Assembly (NCBI GenBank): GCA_039811185.1
Contig: JBDHYF010000001.1
Span: 248,001-312,000, forward strand
DNA length: 64,000 bases
Direction: 5' to 3'
Origin: JAEZDR01 sp039811185
GTDB taxonomy: Bacteria; Bacteroidota; Bacteroidia; Chitinophagales; Chitinophagaceae
The position numbers and the translations under genes are program-made. The notes beneath the pieces are model-generated. The model saw nothing but the letters and a program-made list of their open reading frames with translations. It ran no database searches and was not told the DNA's origin. Positions 50,557 through 58,873 of the stretch are shown here, piece after piece. How positions within the stretch are numbered: position 1 is the stretch's first letter; each line of letters opens with the position of its first letter.

Positions 50557-52203
50557 ATGCCTAAAGATGCTTCCATTCAATCAGTATTAATTATAGGCTC
50601 AGGGCCTATCGTAATTGGCCAGGCTTGCGAGTTCGACTATTCCGGTTCGCAGGCGGCAAGAAGTTTAAGAGAGGAAGGCATTCATGTGGTGTTGATAAAC
50701 AGCAATCCGGCAACGATAATGACCGACCCGATGATGGCCGACAAAGTTTATCTGCTGCCACTCACTCCCGAAAGCATTGAACATATTTTACAGGAAAATA
50801 AAATTGATGCTGTACTGCCGACAATGGGCGGACAAACCGCGCTGAACCTTTGTAAAGAGGTGGATGAACTCGGCATTTGGGAGAAATACAACGTGCGCCT
50901 GATTGGTGTTGATGTGAAAGCCATTGATATGGCCGAAGACAGAGAGATGTTCCGGCAGCTGATGATTGATATAGGCATTCAGGTGGCGCCAAGCCGGGTG
51001 GCCAACAGCTTTTTAGAAGGAAAAGAATTTGCGCAGGAGATAGGATTTCCGCTCGTTATACGGCCTTCGTTTACGCTCGGCGGAACCGGTGGTGGTTTTG
51101 TACACAGTCGCGACGAACTTGAAGAAGCGCTGCAAAGAGGGCTTTCTGCTTCACCGATAAAAGAAGTGCTGGTTGAAAAAGCAGTGCTTGGATGGAAGGA
51201 ATTTGAACTTGAATTGCTGCGCGATAAAAATGATAACGTGGTTATTATTTGCACAGTTGAAAACCTCGACCCGATGGGCGTGCATACCGGTGATTCTATT
51301 ACCGTGGCTCCGGCGATGACGCTGAGCGACACGGCGTTTCAGAATATGCGCAACCAAGCCATGTTAATGATGCGCAAGCTCGGAAACTTTGCCGGCGGCT
51401 GTAATGTGCAGTTTGCGTTAAACCCCGAAAATGAAGAAATTATTGCAGTCGAAATTAACCCAAGGGTAAGCCGCTCGTCGGCACTGGCATCGAAGGCAAC
51501 GGGATATCCGATTGCAAAAATTGCTGCCAAACTCGCTGTTGGATACACGCTCGACGAGTTGAAAAATCAAATTACAAAAACCACGTCGGCCTATTTTGAA
51601 CCTGCGCTCGATTATGTAATTGTAAAAATGCCGCGCTGGAACTTTGATAAGTTTAAAGGCGCAAACGATACGCTCGGATTGCAGATGAAAAGTGTGGGCG
51701 AGGTAATGGCTATCGGCCGCAGCTTTACAGAAGCCATTCAAAAAGCCTGTCAGAGCCTCGAAAACGAAGCAGTAGGACTCGGCTATTACGGAAAAAGTAT
51801 GATGAAAACCGACGAACTGGTTGAGTACATTAAAACACCGAAGTGGGACAGGATTTTCCGTTTAAAAGATGCGCTGATGCAGGGCGTCCGCGTGGCTACA
51901 ATCGTTGCAGCAACCGGCATTGACCGCTGGTTTGTGTATCAGATTCAAAAAATTGTAGAGTTGGAAAAAGCTGTTGCAGCAGCCGCCGGTTTGCAGCATA
52001 TTGATACCGATTTTATGCTCCGGTTAAAGCAAAATGGTTTCAGCGATGAACAAATTGCACGGATATTAAACAACTGCACCGATGAAGACGTTTATGCGAG
52101 AAGAAAAGAACTCGGCGTGCAACGTATTTACAAGATGGTGGATAGTTGCAGTGCGGAGTTTGAAGCCAAGACGCCTTATTTCTACAGCACCTTTGAAGCA
52201 TAG
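50557..52203 (+). CDS. carB: Carbamoyl-phosphate synthase large subunit, N-terminal half only (split CarB)
   Basis: CarB makes carbamoyl phosphate for pyrimidines and arginine. This 548-residue protein covers the first ATP-grasp unit that makes carboxyphosphate (GSGPIVIGQACEFDYSGSQA, RPSFTLGGTGGGF, AVEINPRVSRSSALASKATG) and the oligomerisation domain, and stops with TPYFYSTFEA, exactly where the second synthetase half begins in the usual protein of about 1070 residues. The following 220 bases contain no trace of the second half. Split CarB occurs naturally in Aquifex and Methanocaldococcus, so this is more likely a natural split gene than a truncation; the partner and CarA must be elsewhere. 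Confidence 0.92.
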   Translation: MPKDASIQSVLIIGSGPIVIGQACEFDYSGSQAARSLREEGIHVVLINSNPATIMTDPMMADKVYLLPLTPESIEHILQENKIDAVLPTMGGQTALNLCKEVDELGIWEKYNVRLIGVDVKAIDMAEDREMFRQLMIDIGIQVAPSRVANSFLEGKEFAQEIGFPLVIRPSFTLGGTGGGFVHSRDELEEALQRGLSASPIKEVLVEKAVLGWKEFELELLRDKNDNVVIICTVENLDPMGVHTGDSITVAPAMTLSDTAFQNMRNQAMLMMRKLGNFAGGCNVQFALNPENEEIIAVEINPRVSRSSALASKATGYPIAKIAAKLAVGYTLDELKNQITKTTSAYFEPALDYVIVKMPRWNFDKFKGANDTLGLQMKSVGEVMAIGRSFTEAIQKACQSLENEAVGLGYYGKSMMKTDELVEYIKTPKWDRIFRLKDALMQGVRVATIVAATGIDRWFVYQIQKIVELEKAVAAAAGLQHIDTDFMLRLKQNGFSDEQIARILNNCTDEDVYARRKELGVQRIYKMVDSCSAEFEAKTPYFYSTFEA

Positions 52204-52303
52204 TCTTAGCCTTTGCCTGAATATTTTATGGTATGTGCGGATGCTGTTTTCATTTTGGCGGTGTGATTCAGGGCATTGTTTCAACACTGAAATAACAGCC
52301 GAT

Positions 52304-52389
52304 GGGCTGCCGGATGGAAATGGAAAACCCGCTGAAGGCTATGTGCGAAGGTGTTGCGGCGGATTTGAAATGGACAGCCGGACGAAGCC
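52304..52389 (+). ncRNA. Structured RNA candidate, copy B (Flavo-1-like hairpin)
   Basis: Same architecture as the hairpin at 14752-14808. The outer stem CCGG (52310-52313) pairs with CCGG (52378-52381), extended by GGCT/AGCC. A six-by-six G.A-rich loop contains T52315-A52376 and G52316-C52375. A two-pair helix follows (A52320-T52371, T52321-A52370), then a three-by-three loop and a stem AAA/TTT plus CCGC/GCGG capped by a 26-base loop. The arms read CCGGATGGAAATGGAAAACC and GATTTGAAATGGACAGCCGG. Relative to copy A, three pairs are replaced by different Watson-Crick pairs. It lies between the convergent carB and DUF2007 genes. Confidence 0.58.
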
Positions 52390-52424
52390 GCCGATTATGG
52401 AAACAGCCGCCGACAGCCCCAAAT

Positions 52425-52832
52425 TCATTCTGAGTTTTCGTTGCTGTCAATTTCAGAAAATTCGAAGCCGCAGTGGAAGCAGTGATATTTTTTTTCGGCG
52501 CTCACCGGCATGCTCGATAAGCTGAAACTCACCACCGCCATCAGCCAGTTTTTGGGTGCATCGGTTACAATATATTCTACATCGGCAGATCCGCAGTTGG
52601 GGCAAGCTTGCTTTTCTTTGCGGTCGGCTTCAAACGCAAACAAAATTTCGTTTGCCTGATCGGCATCCTCATCCCTTACTGTTAGCTTTATGCCACCAAC
52701 GGCATTGGTTAAAACCGGATCGATGGTTACGGTAAACTCATCCTGCAAAAAACTCTCTATTCCGTTTTCGGCAAGCTGCCCGTATGCAATGTGGGCTTCG
52801 ATGTAAGTGTTGTATGTGCGAATGATTTTCAC
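52425..52832 (-). CDS. DUF2007 domain protein with a C-terminal zinc ribbon
   Basis: A 135-residue cytoplasmic protein. Residues 1-70 resemble DUF2007 (IRTYNTYIEAHIAYGQLAENGIESFLQDE), a small ferredoxin-like domain related to putative signal-transducing proteins. The C-terminal part has two CxxC pairs, ACPNCGSADVEY and YHCFHCGFEF, likely binding one zinc. The segment between the Cys pairs includes a hydrophobic stretch. Function is unknown. It lies downstream of dnaN on the same strand, but a terminator separates them. Confidence 0.78.
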   Translation of the reverse strand: MKIIRTYNTYIEAHIAYGQLAENGIESFLQDEFTVTIDPVLTNAVGGIKLTVRDEDADQANEILFAFEADRKEKQACPNCGSADVEYIVTDAPKNWLMAVVSFSLSSMPVSAEKKYHCFHCGFEFSEIDSNENSE

Positions 52833-52847
52833 TGCCTCAAGTTAGGC

Positions 52848-52875
52848 AAAAAAAAGCCGGAAAAAACTTCCGGCA
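52848..52875 (-). terminator. Intrinsic terminator of dnaN
   Basis: Read on the minus strand, GCCGGAA and TTCCGGC form a 7-bp stem that is followed by eight T residues, 10 bases after the dnaN stop. It separates dnaN from the DUF2007 gene. Confidence 0.88.
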
Positions 52876-52883
52876 ATATCTTT

Positions 52884-53999
52884 TTAGCTGGTTAGCATGA
52901 GTGGCATAACGAGCATTAGCAGGTCTTCATCGCTGTCCTGCTCAGTCGGCTTCAGCAGTCCTGCTTTTGTGGACGACGACAGCTCTATCCGGATTTCCGA
53001 TGTTTCAATTGCGTTCAGCATTTCAATTAAAAACTTTGCGTTGAAGGCAATTTGCATGTCTTCTCCATCGTACTCACAGTTCATTCTTTCGTTTCCTTCA
53101 AAGCTGAAGTCGACATCTTGTGCAGTAAGCTGTAATTCGCTGCCGGTGATGCTTAGCGCCACCTGGTTGGTGCTTTTGTTACTGAAGATGTTGATGCGGC
53201 GCAGCGCGTTTTGAAACTGCTGCTTATCGAGCACCAGGTTAAACGGATTTTTTGTTGGAATTACCACTCTGTAATCGGGGAAGCGCGCATCAATCAGTCG
53301 GCAAACAAGCTCTATGGAGGCATGTTTGATGAAGAGGTGGTTTCCGTTATAGCTGATTGTTAACTCATCGTCGTTATCGGGCAGCGCGTTTTTTAAAAGC
53401 ATCAGCGGCTTTTTAGGAACGATAAAGCTATCGGCTGAGGGGCAGCTCACATCTGTACGATTGTATTTTACAAGCCGGTGTGCGTCGGTTGACACAAACT
53501 GAATCCCGTCTTTCGACAATTCGAAAAATACGCCTGTCATAGCAGGGCGCAGCTCATCGTTGCTTACAGCAAAAATGGTTTTGTTAATGGCAGTAACCAG
53601 CGCGGTACTTTTCATGGTAAAGCTGCTCGTATCGTCGGGCGTAGGTTCTTTTGGAAAGTTCTCCGGATTTTCGCCCATTATCTTATACTTTCCGTTGTCG
53701 GAAGTAATCTCTATCGCATAGTTTTCATCGATAGAAAAGGTGAGCGGCTGATCGGGAATATTTTTAAGTGTATCGATAATAATTTTTGCCGGTATACAAA
53801 TCTTGCTCGATTCCTGGCTTTGTACCTCCGTTTCCACCTTCATCACCGTTTCCAGATCGGTGGCCACCACCCGGAGGTTGTTTTTGTTGATTTCGAACAG
53901 AAAATCTTCCAAAACAGGCAATACCGTATTGGAACTGATAACGCCGCTGATTTGCTGCAAATGCTTTAACAGGGAAGAAGATGATACAACAAACTTCAT
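52884..53999 (-). CDS. dnaN: DNA polymerase III beta sliding clamp
   Basis: Ring-shaped processivity clamp of the replicative polymerase. The 371-residue protein has the three clamp domains in order: MKFVVSSSSLLKHLQQISGVI at the start, DDTSSFTMKSTALVTAINKTIFAVS opening domain 2 (about residue 125), and FNLVLDKQQFQNALRRINIF opening domain 3 (about 250). It ends near LMLVMPLMLTS, the usual C-terminal strand. dnaA, recF and gyrB are not beside it, so there is no sign of an origin region. It has its own promoter and terminator. Confidence 0.97.
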   Translation of the reverse strand: MKFVVSSSSLLKHLQQISGVISSNTVLPVLEDFLFEINKNNLRVVATDLETVMKVETEVQSQESSKICIPAKIIIDTLKNIPDQPLTFSIDENYAIEITSDNGKYKIMGENPENFPKEPTPDDTSSFTMKSTALVTAINKTIFAVSNDELRPAMTGVFFELSKDGIQFVSTDAHRLVKYNRTDVSCPSADSFIVPKKPLMLLKNALPDNDDELTISYNGNHLFIKHASIELVCRLIDARFPDYRVVIPTKNPFNLVLDKQQFQNALRRINIFSNKSTNQVALSITGSELQLTAQDVDFSFEGNERMNCEYDGEDMQIAFNAKFLIEMLNAIETSEIRIELSSSTKAGLLKPTEQDSDEDLLMLVMPLMLTS

Positions 54000-54035
54000 T
54001 GGTTTAGTTTTAATGGCTTTTACTTAAGCTTGGCG

Positions 54036-54043
54036 CAAACCTA
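54036..54043 (-). promoter_or_regulatory. -7 promoter element of dnaN
   Basis: On the minus strand TAGGTTTG matches TAnnTTTG exactly, 36 bases before the dnaN ATG. No clear -33 TTTG is found at the standard distance. Confidence 0.5.
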
Positions 54044-54145
54044 CTGTAAAAATTTTTAAGAAGATTCACGCACCAACCGATTTAAAAATTTTCTTTTTCC
54101 GGGGTTTCGAAAGCGTGTTTTGAGAACAGAAAATGCGGCAGTTAG

Positions 54146-54562
54146 TTAGTTCTGACCCTTCGCAAGCGTGTCTAAAAGCGATACAAAATTGTCCCTCGCA
54201 ATAGGCTTCACAATGTAGTCTGAAACCACGCCTGTAGATTTAGACCGGTTAATATCTACATCATCGAGCGAGGAGCTTACCATGAAAATGGTTACCGGTT
54301 TTCCGATGCGGGGCGCAAGCGAGGTATATCCTTCAAGAAACTGCCATCCGTTCATTACCGGCATGTGAATATCAAGAAATATGACGTCGGGCATGCTCTC
54401 ACTTTCGTTAACATGCGACTGCATATAAGTTAACGCATCTTTTCCGTTCGTGAATGCCAGAATTCTTTGCGCATGGCCCGTGCTTTCAATGATTTTTTTA
54501 GCAGTAAACTGATAAATTTTATCATCATCGATGAGGCATACATTTAAACGGTCGTGTGTCAT
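54146..54562 (-). CDS. Single-domain response regulator (CheY-like)
   Basis: A 138-residue receiver domain without an output domain. The phosphorylation site is Asp64 in VIFLDIHMPVMNG, with acidic pocket IDDDKIYQFTAKK near the start and Lys in YIVKPIARDNF. Such proteins relay phosphate or bind partners in Bacteroidota. It is not in an operon with a kinase. An intergenic stretch of 146 bases separates it from dnaN, which it precedes on the same strand. Confidence 0.92.
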   Translation of the reverse strand: MTHDRLNVCLIDDDKIYQFTAKKIIESTGHAQRILAFTNGKDALTYMQSHVNESESMPDVIFLDIHMPVMNGWQFLEGYTSLAPRIGKPVTIFMVSSSLDDVDINRSKSTGVVSDYIVKPIARDNFVSLLDTLAKGQN

Positions 54563-54643
54563 TTTACTACCTTTCTAAGTTGCAATTAGCTAATTTACAT
54601 TTGTTTTTTAACTTTTGTACTTACGGCACTTAAATTTTGATTA

Positions 54644-55111
54644 ATGGCTTCGGAAAATCCGCTTGAACCTTATTTACAAAAGATAAGATACTACTGTTCT
54701 TATCAGGAAAGAAGCCATCGCGAGGTAAAGGAAAAGCTGTACAGCTTTGGGTTGCGCAAGCAGCAGGTTGAAGGGCTGCTTTCTCAAATGATTGAGGAAG
54801 ACTATTTAAACGAACAGCGGTTTGCTGTTACACTTGCACGCGGCAAACTGCGAATGAACCATTGGGGCAGGATAAAAATTAAGCAGGCGCTGAAAGCCAA
54901 ACAAGTAAGCGAGTACAATATGAATCTTGCACTCCGGTCCATCGACGAAAACGAATACATGACTATCTTAAAGAAAACAGCCGAAAAATACAGCAGCCGG
55001 CTAAAAGGAGGCACTGCGTTCATGCGTAAACAGAAGCTCATTCAATCGCTCTTATCGAAAGGATTTGAAATGAAAGCCATTTTAGAAACCCTCGATGCTC
55101 CGTCTGATTGA
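54644..55111 (+). CDS. recX: Regulatory protein RecX
   Basis: A 155-residue RecX protein, which limits RecA filament growth. It shows the three tandem helical repeats with YCSYQERSHREVKEKLYSFG, YLNEQRFAVTLARGKLRMNHWG and KQKLIQSLLSKGFEMKAI. recA is not adjacent. The gene is divergent from the CheY-like gene and followed after 53 bases by the KdnB-like gene. Confidence 0.93.
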   Translation: MASENPLEPYLQKIRYYCSYQERSHREVKEKLYSFGLRKQQVEGLLSQMIEEDYLNEQRFAVTLARGKLRMNHWGRIKIKQALKAKQVSEYNMNLALRSIDENEYMTILKKTAEKYSSRLKGGTAFMRKQKLIQSLLSKGFEMKAILETLDAPSD

Positions 55112-55164
55112 ACGCCGTTGAACACACATGATTTGAACTTATCTTCGTCCGAAATTTTTTACCG

Positions 55165-56241
55165 ATGGCCAACTTCAGAAACTTTAAGATGGTGGATTAT
55201 GTGGTGTTTGGAAGGGGCAGCTTTAACCAGCTCGACGAAATTCTTCAACCGCACAGACAGGAAGGCTTGCCGATGATTTTTTTGGTTGATCATTTTTTTG
55301 AAGGCAAAGCGCTTTTAAACCGCATACCGTTGAGGGGTAACGATAAAATTGTTTTTGCAGATGTTACTTATGAGCCTAAAACGACTCAGGTAGACGCACT
55401 CGCTGCTGCGCTAAAGCAGGAGTTTGGAAGCGTTAGCGGTATTGTTGGCATTGGTGGCGGCAGTACCATGGACCTCGCAAAAGCAGTGTCGCTAATGATG
55501 ACCAACCCGGGTTCCTCAGCCGACTATCAGGGTTGGGATTTGGTGAAGTTTCCGGGCGTCTATAAGGTGGGCATTCCAACCTTAAGCGGTACCGGCGCTG
55601 AGGTAAGCCGAACCACGGTGCTTACAGGCCCTACGCGCAAGTTGGGAATGAATTCCGACTTCACACCTTTTAATCAAATTGTTTTAGATCCGCAGCTTAC
55701 CGAATACGCTCCCGTTAACCAACGGTTTTACACCGGAATGGACTGTTACATTCATTGCATTGAAAGTTTGGAAGGCACTTATCTGAACGAGTTTTCGAAA
55801 AGTTATGGCGAAAAAGCCCTCGACCTTTGCCGCTATATTTTTCTGGAAAAGAAAGTCTGGGATGCGGAATGCGACGATAAGCTGATGATGGCATCTTACG
55901 CCGGTGGAATGAGCATCGCTTATTCGCAGGTAGGTGTTGCTCATGCCGTGAGCTATGGATTAAGCTTTTTGCTGGGCACAAAACACGGCGTTGGAAATTG
56001 TATTGTAATGAATCATCTGGAAGAATATTATCCTGAAGGCGTAAAGGAATTTAAAAAGATGGTGGAGATCAGCGGAGCAGAAATACCCACCGGCATTTGT
56101 GCCGGCCTTAGCGATGAACAGTTCGATACTATGATTAATGTATCGCTCGGCATGAAACCCTTGTGGGAGAATGCTTTGGGCAAGGACTGGGAAGCGATTA
56201 TGACGCGCGAAAAGCTCAGGTCGCTTTACGAAAAATTTTAA
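55165..56241 (+). CDS. Iron-containing alcohol dehydrogenase, KdnB-like (Kdo 8-oxidase)
   Basis: A 358-residue group III metal-dependent alcohol dehydrogenase. The NAD-binding GIGGGSTMDLAKAVSL and metal-binding region around GMDCYIHCIESLEG, VGVAHAVSYG and GTKHGVGNC are present. The whole sequence resembles KdnB, which oxidises C8 of Kdo so that KdnA can aminate it to give 8-amino-Kdo in Shewanella lipid A. KdnA is not next to it, so the role is inferred from recalled similarity; another sugar or butanol-type dehydrogenase is possible. A terminator shared with the DinB gene follows. Confidence 0.8.
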   Translation: MANFRNFKMVDYVVFGRGSFNQLDEILQPHRQEGLPMIFLVDHFFEGKALLNRIPLRGNDKIVFADVTYEPKTTQVDALAAALKQEFGSVSGIVGIGGGSTMDLAKAVSLMMTNPGSSADYQGWDLVKFPGVYKVGIPTLSGTGAEVSRTTVLTGPTRKLGMNSDFTPFNQIVLDPQLTEYAPVNQRFYTGMDCYIHCIESLEGTYLNEFSKSYGEKALDLCRYIFLEKKVWDAECDDKLMMASYAGGMSIAYSQVGVAHAVSYGLSFLLGTKHGVGNCIVMNHLEEYYPEGVKEFKKMVEISGAEIPTGICAGLSDEQFDTMINVSLGMKPLWENALGKDWEAIMTREKLRSLYEKF

Positions 56242-56271
56242 AAAAAATGCTCCTTAACCGGAGCATTTTTT
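56241..56271. terminator. Bidirectional terminator between the KdnB-like and DinB genes
   Basis: AAAAATGCTCC and GGAGCATTTTT form an 11-bp stem around TTAACC with A and T tracts on each side, so it can end both convergent transcripts. The DinB stop codon overlaps it. Confidence 0.88.
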
Positions 56272-56764
56272 ACATCTTATCATCGGCTGTTGGGCCATAC
56301 ATGCCCGGAAAGCGCACATTCAACATACGTAAATACACAGTGAGCTGGCCGCGGTGATGAATTAAATGATTGGTTGCCCACACGCGAATTACATCGAGCT
56401 TCGTCAGTGTAAAAATTACGTGATCGCCGGCACGCAGCGTCCACTTTTCCTGAAGCGCATCGCCGGTAACGGAGCCGAGTGCTGTTTTCGATTCCGCCAC
56501 ATTCCTATCGAAGAAGCTGAGCAGCTCATCAAGACTTGCGGGCTTCGGCGCTTTTGTGTAGTGATGAAAGTCGAGCTCCGAAGCTGTTACTGCATAAAAA
56601 GGCCAGGCGGCAAGCTCTGCAACGTGCGCAGCAAGCTCAATCAGCGAAGTGGCTTTTTCATGCGGCTTCCATGCCGGATTATCGAAGGGCACTACTTCCA
56701 GCAGCCTGCGCGTGTTCGTCATTTCGTAATTAAATTCCTGTAATAAAACTTCTGAAATTTTCAT
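56270..56764 (-). CDS. DinB-family protein
   Basis: A 164-residue four-helix protein of the DinB superfamily. Likely metal-ligand His residues lie in IELAAHVAELAAWPF and in ATNHLIHHRGQLTVYLRML, the latter being the clearest family motif (HxxHHRGQ). The superfamily includes thiol-dependent transferases and hydrolases acting in detoxification; the substrate is unknown. It starts 14 bases after the methylmalonyl-CoA epimerase gene and is probably co-transcribed with it. Confidence 0.9.
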   Translation of the reverse strand: MKISEVLLQEFNYEMTNTRRLLEVVPFDNPAWKPHEKATSLIELAAHVAELAAWPFYAVTASELDFHHYTKAPKPASLDELLSFFDRNVAESKTALGSVTGDALQEKWTLRAGDHVIFTLTKLDVIRVWATNHLIHHRGQLTVYLRMLNVRFPGMYGPTADDKM

Positions 56765-56778
56765 ATTCTACTTGTTGT

Positions 56779-57180
56779 TTAATGAATTGATTGACATAAT
56801 TCCACCAATACGCCATTTGTTGTTTTTGGGTGCACAAATGCCACCAGTTTGTTGTCGGCGCCGCGTTTTGGTTCGTCGGACAAAAGCAGAAACCCTTCGT
56901 GCTTTAAACGCTGCATTTCCGCTGTTATATCGTCTACCTCAAAAGCAATATGGTGTATGCCTTCGCCCTTCTTTTCAATAAACTTGCTGATAACGCCCGT
57001 TCCATCCATGCAGGCAAGCAATTCTACTTTCGACTCACCGGTTTTAAAAAAGGCTGTATCGACTTTCTCGCCTTCCACCCTTTCCGTTTTATAGCAAACG
57101 GCTCCCAAAAGTTTTTCGTAAACCGCTATCGACGACTGCAGGTTTTTCACTGCAATCCCAATATGTTCAACTTTCTTCAT
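56779..57180 (-). CDS. Methylmalonyl-CoA epimerase
   Basis: Interconverts the R and S forms of methylmalonyl-CoA, linking propionate and odd-chain or branched amino-acid breakdown to succinyl-CoA. The 133-residue vicinal-oxygen-chelate protein has the metal ligands in VEHIGIAVKNL (His), in GIHHIAFEVDD (His) and in TNGVLVELCQ (Glu). Its size is typical. The mutase is not in the window. It is divergent from the cysteine desulfurase gene. Confidence 0.93.
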   Translation of the reverse strand: MKKVEHIGIAVKNLQSSIAVYEKLLGAVCYKTERVEGEKVDTAFFKTGESKVELLACMDGTGVISKFIEKKGEGIHHIAFEVDDITAEMQRLKHEGFLLLSDEPKRGADNKLVAFVHPKTTNGVLVELCQSIH

Positions 57181-57238
57181 TTGTCGTTTTTAAGTGCGAA
57201 AGGTATTTCTTTTTTACTTTGTGCCGAAGGCTGAGATT

Positions 57239-58399
57239 ATGAGTAACCTACCGCTATATTTAGATTATAATGCAACCACGCCGGTAGATGAGCGCGTACT
57301 GCAAAAAATGCTGCCTTATTTTTCTACGCGCTTCGGCAATGCATCTGCCCGTCAGCATTCGTACGGCAGCGCTGCTTCCGATGCTGTGGAACATGCGCGC
57401 AAACAAATTGCTTTTTTCGTAGGCTGCGAGGCATCGGAAATTGTTTTTACATCGGGCGCCACAGAGTCTGTAAACCTTGCCATTAAAGGCATTGCATCCG
57501 CCTACAAAAATAAAGGCAACCATATTATTACCGTTAAAACCGAGCACAACGCTGTTATAGAAACCTGCCGCCAATTAGAAAAGCAAGGCGCTGACGTTAG
57601 TTTTTTAGATGTGGACGAAAGCGGCAGCATTGATTTGAATGTGCTAAAAAATGCCATTCGGCCTTCCACTGTTTTAATTGCGGTGATGGCGGTAAATAAT
57701 GAAACGGGCGTGGTGCATCCGGTTGCTGAAATAGCTGCCATAGCCAAAAGCAGCGGCATTTTATTTTTTACCGATGCCACGCAGGCAATAGGAAAAATTG
57801 CGTTTCACCTGCACGAGGTGGCGGCCGATGTGATGGCATTTTCCGCGCATAAAATTTACGGCCCTAAAGGCTGCGGCGCGCTTTATGTGAGGCGAAAAAA
57901 TCCGCGTGTCAGCCTGCTTGCGCAGATAAGCGGCGGCGGGCAGGAAAAAGGCTTTAGAAGTGGTACGCTGAATGTGCCGGGCATTGTGGGTATGGGCGCG
58001 GCCGTAGAGATTTTGCATCAGGAATGGAAGGAAGAGATGAGCAGGCTGCAAAAAATGCGCGACACATTTGAAGCAGAACTGCTTTGTTTCGAAGGTGTTT
58101 TTGTTAACGGACGAACGGCTGATCGGGCGGCACACGTCACCAACATTTGCTTTGAGCAGTATGGAGGCGTTTCGTTGCTGGCGGCTATAAAGGAGCGGGT
58201 GGCTGCTTCTTCAGGATCGGCGTGCAGCAACGCGGAAGGCAAGGCTTCGCATGTGTTGCTCGCTATGCAACGCACCGAACAGCAGGCGAAAGCATCCATC
58301 CGCTTTAGCTTGGGCCGCTACACAAAGGCGGATGAGCTGCACAATTTCTGCGGTTTTCTGAAGGAAGAACTGCTGCTGCGGAAGGCGTTCAACAATTAA
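57239..58399 (+). CDS. Cysteine desulfurase, NifS/IscS type
   Basis: PLP enzyme that takes sulfur from cysteine for iron-sulfur clusters. The 386-residue protein begins LYLDYNATTPVDERVL, has the PLP Lys205 in SAHKIYGPKG, and the catalytic Cys329 in SSGSACSNAEGK, the short-loop arrangement of group I enzymes. The ORF is open 15 codons upstream; MSNLPLYLDY is the likely start. An IscA-type carrier gene follows after 36 bases, which supports a role in cluster assembly. Confidence 0.94.
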   Translation: MSNLPLYLDYNATTPVDERVLQKMLPYFSTRFGNASARQHSYGSAASDAVEHARKQIAFFVGCEASEIVFTSGATESVNLAIKGIASAYKNKGNHIITVKTEHNAVIETCRQLEKQGADVSFLDVDESGSIDLNVLKNAIRPSTVLIAVMAVNNETGVVHPVAEIAAIAKSSGILFFTDATQAIGKIAFHLHEVAADVMAFSAHKIYGPKGCGALYVRRKNPRVSLLAQISGGGQEKGFRSGTLNVPGIVGMGAAVEILHQEWKEEMSRLQKMRDTFEAELLCFEGVFVNGRTADRAAHVTNICFEQYGGVSLLAAIKERVAASSGSACSNAEGKASHVLLAMQRTEQQAKASIRFSLGRYTKADELHNFCGFLKEELLLRKAFNN

Positions 58400-58435
58400 C
58401 AATTTTTGACAATCGCCAACCTTAATTTTACTGTT

Positions 58436-58789
58436 ATGACGACGATGAGGGAAAACGGAATTTTTATCAGCGATAAGGCAAAAGATCAGCTCATAAAATT
58501 GATGACGGATGCAGGTCATCCGACAGATGGCTCGTACTTTTTAAGAGTGGGCGTTGTAGGAGGTGGATGCTCCGGGTTGAGTTATAAAATGGATTTTGAT
58601 AATGAGCATAAAGCCGGCGATCAAATTTTTGAAAGCAACGGTTTTAAAATTGTAACGGATTTAAAGAGCTTTCTCTACCTCGTTAATACGGTTTTGGAAT
58701 TTTCAGATGGCTTAAACGGAAAAGGATTTTATTTTAATAATCCGAATGCAAGTCGCACATGCGCTTGCGGCGAAAGCTTTGCCGTTTAA
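58436..58789 (+). CDS. Iron-sulfur cluster assembly protein, IscA/ErpA/HesB family
   Basis: A 117-residue A-type carrier. The three conserved Cys are Cys45 in VVGGGCSGLSYKM and Cys109 and Cys111 in the C-terminal CACGESFAV, which bind iron or a cluster for delivery to apoproteins. A TTG 10 codons upstream is possible, but the ATG giving MTTMRENGIF is preferred. It pairs with the upstream cysteine desulfurase and is followed by a terminator. Confidence 0.94.
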   Translation: MTTMRENGIFISDKAKDQLIKLMTDAGHPTDGSYFLRVGVVGGGCSGLSYKMDFDNEHKAGDQIFESNGFKIVTDLKSFLYLVNTVLEFSDGLNGKGFYFNNPNASRTCACGESFAV

Positions 58790-58837
58790 AAACCTGATGA
58801 CAATCATACAATAAACAAGTAACGAAAAACTTTTATG

Positions 58838-58873
58838 CTCCTGCATTTTTAAACAACATGTAGGAGTTTTTTT
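58838..58873 (+). terminator. Intrinsic terminator after the IscA-family gene
   Basis: CTCCTGCAT and ATGTAGGAG pair (one G.T) around an 11-base loop and are followed by seven T residues. Confidence 0.8.

Noticed and set aside
52082..52525. 147-codon plus-strand ORF after carB as a possible remnant of the CarB second half
   Set aside because: Its translation shows none of the second-half CarB motifs and it overlaps both carB and the DUF2007 gene in other frames.
52884..54145. Possible replication origin near dnaN
   Set aside because: dnaA, recF and gyrB are absent and I see no cluster of DnaA boxes in the flanking gaps.
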